Shown here piece after piece: positions 5,600 through 8,931 of a stretch of 8,931 bases of DNA (within the stretch, counting starts at the first letter, position 1; each line of letters opens with the position of its first letter). Position numbers and translations under genes: made by a program. Where the stretch lies: assembly GCA_030613765.1 (NCBI GenBank), contig JAUWLI010000103.1, positions 1 through 8,931 of the forward strand, given 5' to 3'. This DNA is from Phycisphaerae bacterium (lineage in GTDB: Bacteria; Planctomycetota; Phycisphaerae; Sedimentisphaerales; SG8-4). A model generated the notes under the pieces. The model saw nothing but the letters and a program-made list of their open reading frames with translations, was not told the DNA's origin and ran no database searches.

Positions 5600-5708
5600 A
5601 TATGCCCTTCGCAGAAAGGGACGGCTGCTGCGAAAGGAAAAAATCTTTCAACAACAGGAATTTTTAGTCAAATCTATTGCCACTAAATGCCCGTAAGGGC
5701 AGGCATAT
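5600..5708 (+). ncRNA. Candidate multi-stem structured RNA
   Basis: Four nested, nearly contiguous stems can be drawn. P1 pairs ATATGCC (5600-5606) with GGCATAT (5702-5708). P2 pairs TTCGCAG (5608-5614) with CTGCGAA (5628-5634), extendable with one bulged A. P4 pairs TTTAGT (5663-5668) with ACTAAA (5682-5687). P3 pairs TGCCC (5688-5692) with GGGCA (5697-5701) around a GTAA loop. P4, P3 and the 3' arm of P1 follow each other with no unpaired base, as in a coaxially stacked junction. The plus strand is preferred because the P3 loop is then a GNRA tetraloop. I match it to no known riboswitch or RNA family. A strong promoter before it is not evident. Confidence 0.35.
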
Positions 5709-5768
5709 ACAATAGTTAGGTATTTTAACACGGTTGAGAAAAAAAATGGCCATATAATGATATTTTTC

Positions 5769-5798
5769 TTGCTAAAAAAATCTGTATCTTCTTATAAT
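5769..5798 (+). promoter_or_regulatory. Possible promoter for the leader of the large secreted protein
   Basis: TTGCTA (5769-5774), an 18-bp spacer, then a perfect TATAAT (5793-5798). If used, it would give a leader of about 485 nt before the ATG at 6292. The DNA around it is very AT-rich, so chance matches are likely. Confidence 0.35.
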
Positions 5799-6051
5799 AT
5801 TTTACTTGACGTGAACATGGGTAATTTGGTAATTTTAATAAATAGGCTTAATGTGATTAGTCAGCTTTGGCTTTCTATCTGTTGGATTTATAAAGTGAGG
5901 AGCCATTGAGCAGGGTGTAAAGCTATCTCGGAGGACGTGTGCTTCGTGTTGAACGGCTTTATTATTTTGACTTTATAGCTCCGGTTAGGCCTCTGAAAGG
6001 AGGAGTGTAGGCAAGAACATATCTAATTAAATATTAGGAGGAGTACTAATC

Positions 6052-6060
6052 ATGCCCTAA
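6052..6060 (+). other. Start-stop mini-ORF (ATG CCC TAA) behind a strong SD
   Basis: AGGAGGAG (6036-6043) lies 8 nt before ATG CCC TAA. The SD and spacing are as good as those of real genes here, but the frame codes only for Met-Pro. It could hold a ribosome in the leader, or be the dead 5' end of a former gene. Confidence 0.35.
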
Positions 6061-6278
6061 GAAGTTAAGTATTAATTTTTTTTAGAGGCAAGCGCAGGGT
6101 TTGGTGAAGATCTTTGATGCTTGTTTTATTGCCAGTTGTTTGAGACACGCACAGTTTTTAGTAAACACTGATCGTGCTCGTTGTACGAAGGTGGTTTTTG
6201 TTAGTGCATGTCGAAAACAACAAAATTGTATTTTTGGCTTGTTGCCAAGGAAGGGAAGATTATTTGCATAGATTTTAG

Positions 6279-6286
6279 AAGGAGGA
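6279..6286 (+). promoter_or_regulatory. Ribosome binding site of the large secreted protein
   Basis: AAGGAGGA, 5 nt before the ATG at 6292. It decides this start, which also places a typical signal peptide at the N-terminus. Confidence 0.8.
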
Positions 6287-6291
6287 ATATT

Positions 6292-8931
6292 ATGCGTAAA
6301 TTATCAATTTTAGTTTTTCTTATGTTTACCTTGTTACTGAGCGGAACGTCACAGGCGCTTTCGGTTGATGTTACCAGCCCAGGGGATGCGATCAAGGGTT
6401 ATCCGGACAATAGTAATTGGCCTATTCCTAATGAAGAACCGGCGAAGGTGATTGATGATAATCCCGGCACGAAGTTTCTTCATTTCGATGGAGACAATGA
6501 AACCTCCGGTTTCCAGGTCACCGCAGCACTTGGCGGGAAGGTTGTTACCGAAATATCTTTGGTCACAGGTAATGACGGTCCGGAGCGTGACCCGGTTCTC
6601 GTTGAAATCTCTGGTTCGAATGCCGGCATCGACGGGCCGTATACGTTGATTGCCACTGTCCCTGTTCCCGATTTCGATCAGGTGGACCCGTGGCCGCGTA
6701 ACACAAAGAACGCAACGCCGATTACGTTTGCTAATGCTGTAGCATACGATCACTATCAAGTTTTATTCACGGTGATTCGACTCCCCGAAAATGGATGTTG
6801 TATGCAGGTTTCCGAAGTCGAACTATTAGCAGATGTAACTCCTCCCGCAGGGTGGGGCTACAAGGACATCGGTAATCCCGCTAAGCCCGGCAGTGTTGAT
6901 GACGTTGCAGGCACCTGGACAGTTCGAGGTAGCGGCCACGACGTCTGGGGCAACGCTGACGGATTCTTCTACGTGTTCCGTCCCATGTCGGGCGACGGCA
7001 GCTTACAGGTGAATCTCGTAAGTGCCGGCAACACGAATGGTGGAGGCTGGTCGAAAGTTGGCCCGGCGATTCGTGAGGACCTCGGAGCCGGTTCCAAGGG
7101 CGTTATAACAGCGATGACGGGTGCGAACGGCATCCAATTCGTTTGGCGTGTGAACACCAACCAGGGCAGCGACGGTGTCCTCAGAGGCGGCGAAGCTCCC
7201 CCTAAAGAGCTCCGAATAACGCGCGCTGGCGATGAGATGATAAGCGAATTCAACTATGAATGGCTGCCCGGCCTCTTTATGTGGTCTGAGATTGCTCGTA
7301 TAGCCATCCCGATGAATACTGACGTTACTATCGGTGTGGTTGTTTCTGCGAGTAATAATGCCGCGCTTAACAAGGCCGTGTTGGATAATATCATTCTCAC
7401 AACTGCCCCTTATGAAAAGGTCTGGGCCATGAGTCCGGAAGATGGGGCCACGAAAGTGCCCTTTACACCGACTCTCTCATGGATGCCCGGAGACAGTGCC
7501 ACTTCGCACGATGTGTACTTGGGCACCGACCCGGCAGCTCTGGCGCTTGTCGCAACAACAGCGCTGGGAGATTATACTCCCGGCACTCCGCTTTTAGCAA
7601 ACACCACGTACTACTGGCAGATTATCGAGCAGCCCCTTGGGGTTGCAGGCCCTGTCTATAGCTTTACGACTCTCTATGAAGCCCCATGGTATACCGGCTC
7701 TCTCAATTGGGAGCAATGGACCAACTTGTGGTGGCCGGAAATAATGAGAATGGTAGACGGTGTGCATTATCTGCTGGACCCAGCGGATGCTTTCGGCGAG
7801 GTCACCGATGCGCGATATGGGGGGGACACCCCCGTAGTAGACTATGGCGTCCGACTGTCAGGTCATCTGATCCCCGGAACGAGCGGTGACTATACGTTCT
7901 GGGTTGCGGCCGACGACGGCCAAATACTGGCGTTGAACACCAACCCCGACGTTGCCGAATTGACCAGGATTGCCTGGCATTACCGATACAGCGGTAACCC
8001 TGACGCAAACCCAGAGCAGAAGTCGGTCCCGATTTACCTGGAGGCTGATCAGAAGTATGCCATCGAGATTCTGTTGAAGGAAGCCGGTGGCGGCGACTGG
8101 GTCGAGGCGTGGTGGGAAGGTCCCGATACGGGCGGTGTTAGAACCAGGATTTCCGGCGATTTTCTGACAAATGCTTATGCAGTTAATGCAAGGCCGGACA
8201 TTAGTACGGGTAGGAACACCCTAACGCCTTTAGAGGCGACGACCCTTAGCTGGACGGCTGGAAAATATGCCACATCCCAGGAGGTACTCTTCGGTACGGA
8301 TCCCGCCGCAATGGCATCGATTGCCACACTGCCGGCGAATCCTGCGGTGGTCGCGGAACATACCACATTAGCTATGCCGGCGGTTGCAGCAGGCAACACT
8401 TATTACTGGCAGGTTATTAGTACCGACGGAACCGATACCTGGGCAGGCGACGTTTGGAGCTTCACAGTATCCGAATGGGTCCACCGAAATATTGGTATCG
8501 ACCCGATCAATGAGAATGCACCCGAACCACCGCTTGGCTATTCTACGTACGATGCGGGTACCGACACTACGGTAGTTGCCGCCGGCGGTCATGAGCTTTG
8601 GGGCAATAACGACGAGTTCGCTTATCGTTATACGACTGTGAAGATGACCAGAGACACTGGTATGATCCAGGCACGTATCCACTCGATAGTACCAGCAGAC
8701 AGCTGGAGACGGGGCGGAATACAGATTCGTGAGAACCTGGGTGTTGCTTCCAGAAAGTTCATGATGCACAAGACGGGACATAATAATCTCAGAGCCCAGT
8801 TCCGCGACAATTGGCGCGCGGGTACGGGTAGTACTGGGGATAATTGGGACCGTCCTTACCCGATGTGGCTCCGCGTAACGCGCGATCACAGCCGGTTTGA
8901 AGCTTACTTCTCAGAAGACGGCGAGAACTGG
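6292..8931 (+). CDS. Large modular secreted protein (discoidin-like, DUF1349-like, Fn3-like, PA14), 3' end missing
   Basis: 880 residues are visible in one frame and the frame is still open at the window end. Residues 1-22 are a signal peptide (MRK, hydrophobic run, cleavage near SQA). Then come: a discoidin/F5-8C-like domain (about 25-182, with KVIDDNPGTKFLHF); a DUF1349/LamG-like beta-sandwich (about 187-372, with GHDVWGNADGFFYVF at 215-229); an Fn3-like module (about 376-460, LSW at 395-397, HDVYLGTDP at 406-414, YYWQI); a PA14-like domain (about 466-625, with SGDYTFWVAADDG at 531-543); a second Fn3-like module (about 632-726); and a second DUF1349-like sandwich (from about 729, GGHELWGNNDEF, ending FEAYFSEDGENW). 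These are carbohydrate-binding or adhesion modules; no catalytic domain is visible, though one could lie beyond the end. GC-richer than the leader before it. SD AAGGAGGA supports the start. Confidence 0.9.
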   Translation, partial: MRKLSILVFLMFTLLLSGTSQALSVDVTSPGDAIKGYPDNSNWPIPNEEPAKVIDDNPGTKFLHFDGDNETSGFQVTAALGGKVVTEISLVTGNDGPERDPVLVEISGSNAGIDGPYTLIATVPVPDFDQVDPWPRNTKNATPITFANAVAYDHYQVLFTVIRLPENGCCMQVSEVELLADVTPPAGWGYKDIGNPAKPGSVDDVAGTWTVRGSGHDVWGNADGFFYVFRPMSGDGSLQVNLVSAGNTNGGGWSKVGPAIREDLGAGSKGVITAMTGANGIQFVWRVNTNQGSDGVLRGGEAPPKELRITRAGDEMISEFNYEWLPGLFMWSEIARIAIPMNTDVTIGVVVSASNNAALNKAVLDNIILTTAPYEKVWAMSPEDGATKVPFTPTLSWMPGDSATSHDVYLGTDPAALALVATTALGDYTPGTPLLANTTYYWQIIEQPLGVAGPVYSFTTLYEAPWYTGSLNWEQWTNLWWPEIMRMVDGVHYLLDPADAFGEVTDARYGGDTPVVDYGVRLSGHLIPGTSGDYTFWVAADDGQILALNTNPDVAELTRIAWHYRYSGNPDANPEQKSVPIYLEADQKYAIEILLKEAGGGDWVEAWWEGPDTGGVRTRISGDFLTNAYAVNARPDISTGRNTLTPLEATTLSWTAGKYATSQEVLFGTDPAAMASIATLPANPAVVAEHTTLAMPAVAAGNTYYWQVISTDGTDTWAGDVWSFTVSEWVHRNIGIDPINENAPEPPLGYSTYDAGTDTTVVAAGGHELWGNNDEFAYRYTTVKMTRDTGMIQARIHSIVPADSWRRGGIQIRENLGVASRKFMMHKTGHNNLRAQFRDNWRAGTGSTGDNWDRPYPMWLRVTRDHSRFEAYFSEDGENW

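Larger units (their letters stand above)
5799..6291 (+). other. Long untranslated leader of the large secreted protein
   Basis: No protein gene is supported. The stretch holds nested complementary pieces (TATAAAGT 5889-5896 with ACTTTATA 5970-5977, enclosing TAAAGC 5918-5923 with GCTTTA 5956-5961), three SD-like purine motifs (about 5998-6004, 6036-6043, 6279-6286), a start-stop mini-ORF at 6052, and a TTGGC-TTGTT-GCCAA hairpin (6234-6248). It reads more like a structured leader than a decayed gene. Confidence 0.4.

Noticed and set aside
5424..5696. 90-codon plus-strand frame
   Set aside because: It starts with TTG, has no SD, an unusual aromatic and basic composition, and overlaps the better supported RNA stems at 5600-5708.
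5734..5758. TTGAGA ... TATAAT promoter
   Set aside because: The spacer is only 13 bp, too short for sigma70; the 18-bp pair at 5769-5798 is better.
5889..6003. Cyclic-di-GMP, TPP or cobalamin riboswitch in the leader
   Set aside because: I looked for the conserved core words of these classes and did not find them.
6201..8889. Minus-strand and shifted plus-strand frames in the large secreted-protein gene
   Set aside because: They are shadows; the 880-codon frame shows domain motifs from end to end and has SD and signal peptide.

Overview
The window looks like a chromosomal piece of an environmental, probably uncultured bacterium, most likely a planctomycete (Phycisphaerae/Sedimentisphaerales-like). 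The evidence is indirect: a large modular secreted protein whose Fn3-like units read LSW...SHDVYLGTDP; a secreted beta-sandwich protein with the FPYKPPAEYD signature often seen in planctomycetes; an FHA-GAF-like-SpoIIE phosphatase; an RCC1-repeat exported protein; wide gene-poor spacers; and strong Shine-Dalgarno sites of the AAGGAGG type. No rRNA, tRNA or ribosomal protein gene is present to fix the taxonomy.

Layout. 1-681 (-): 5' part of an exported RCC1-repeat protein, cut by the window start, with its own sigma70-like promoter. 682-1520: spacer holding a 39-codon relic of a DUF72 gene, four low-complexity arrays with a 7-bp period, and two short elements of the widespread 'TTCGCTCAGAATGAC / CTTCGACTACGCTCA' kind. 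1521-2213 (+): small secreted beta-sandwich protein with a promoter and near-perfect SD. 2214-2321: short spacer with a fifth heptad array. 2322-2969 (-): DUF6498-type multipass membrane protein; its start overlaps the stop of a short, start-less ORF (2966-3169, -). 3170-3410: repeat-like spacer with hairpins and a second copy of a palindromic 18-mer also found at 1392. 3411-5099 (-): FHA + GAF-like + SpoIIE/PP2C phosphatase with its own promoter. 5100-6291: about 1.2 kb without a convincing protein gene, but with an inverted repeat at the phosphatase start site, a candidate multi-stem structured RNA (5600-5708), a promoter, and a long leader containing a start-stop mini-ORF. 6292-8931 (+): a very large exported modular protein, cut by the window end after 880 residues.

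The genes do not form an operon: directions are -, +, -, -, + and each main gene has its own spacer. Functionally the window is mostly cell-envelope and surface proteins plus one signalling phosphatase. The features I find most worth a second look are the shared 7-bp phase of the intergenic arrays, the nested stems at 5600-5708, and the loss of a metal-binding aspartate in the phosphatase.
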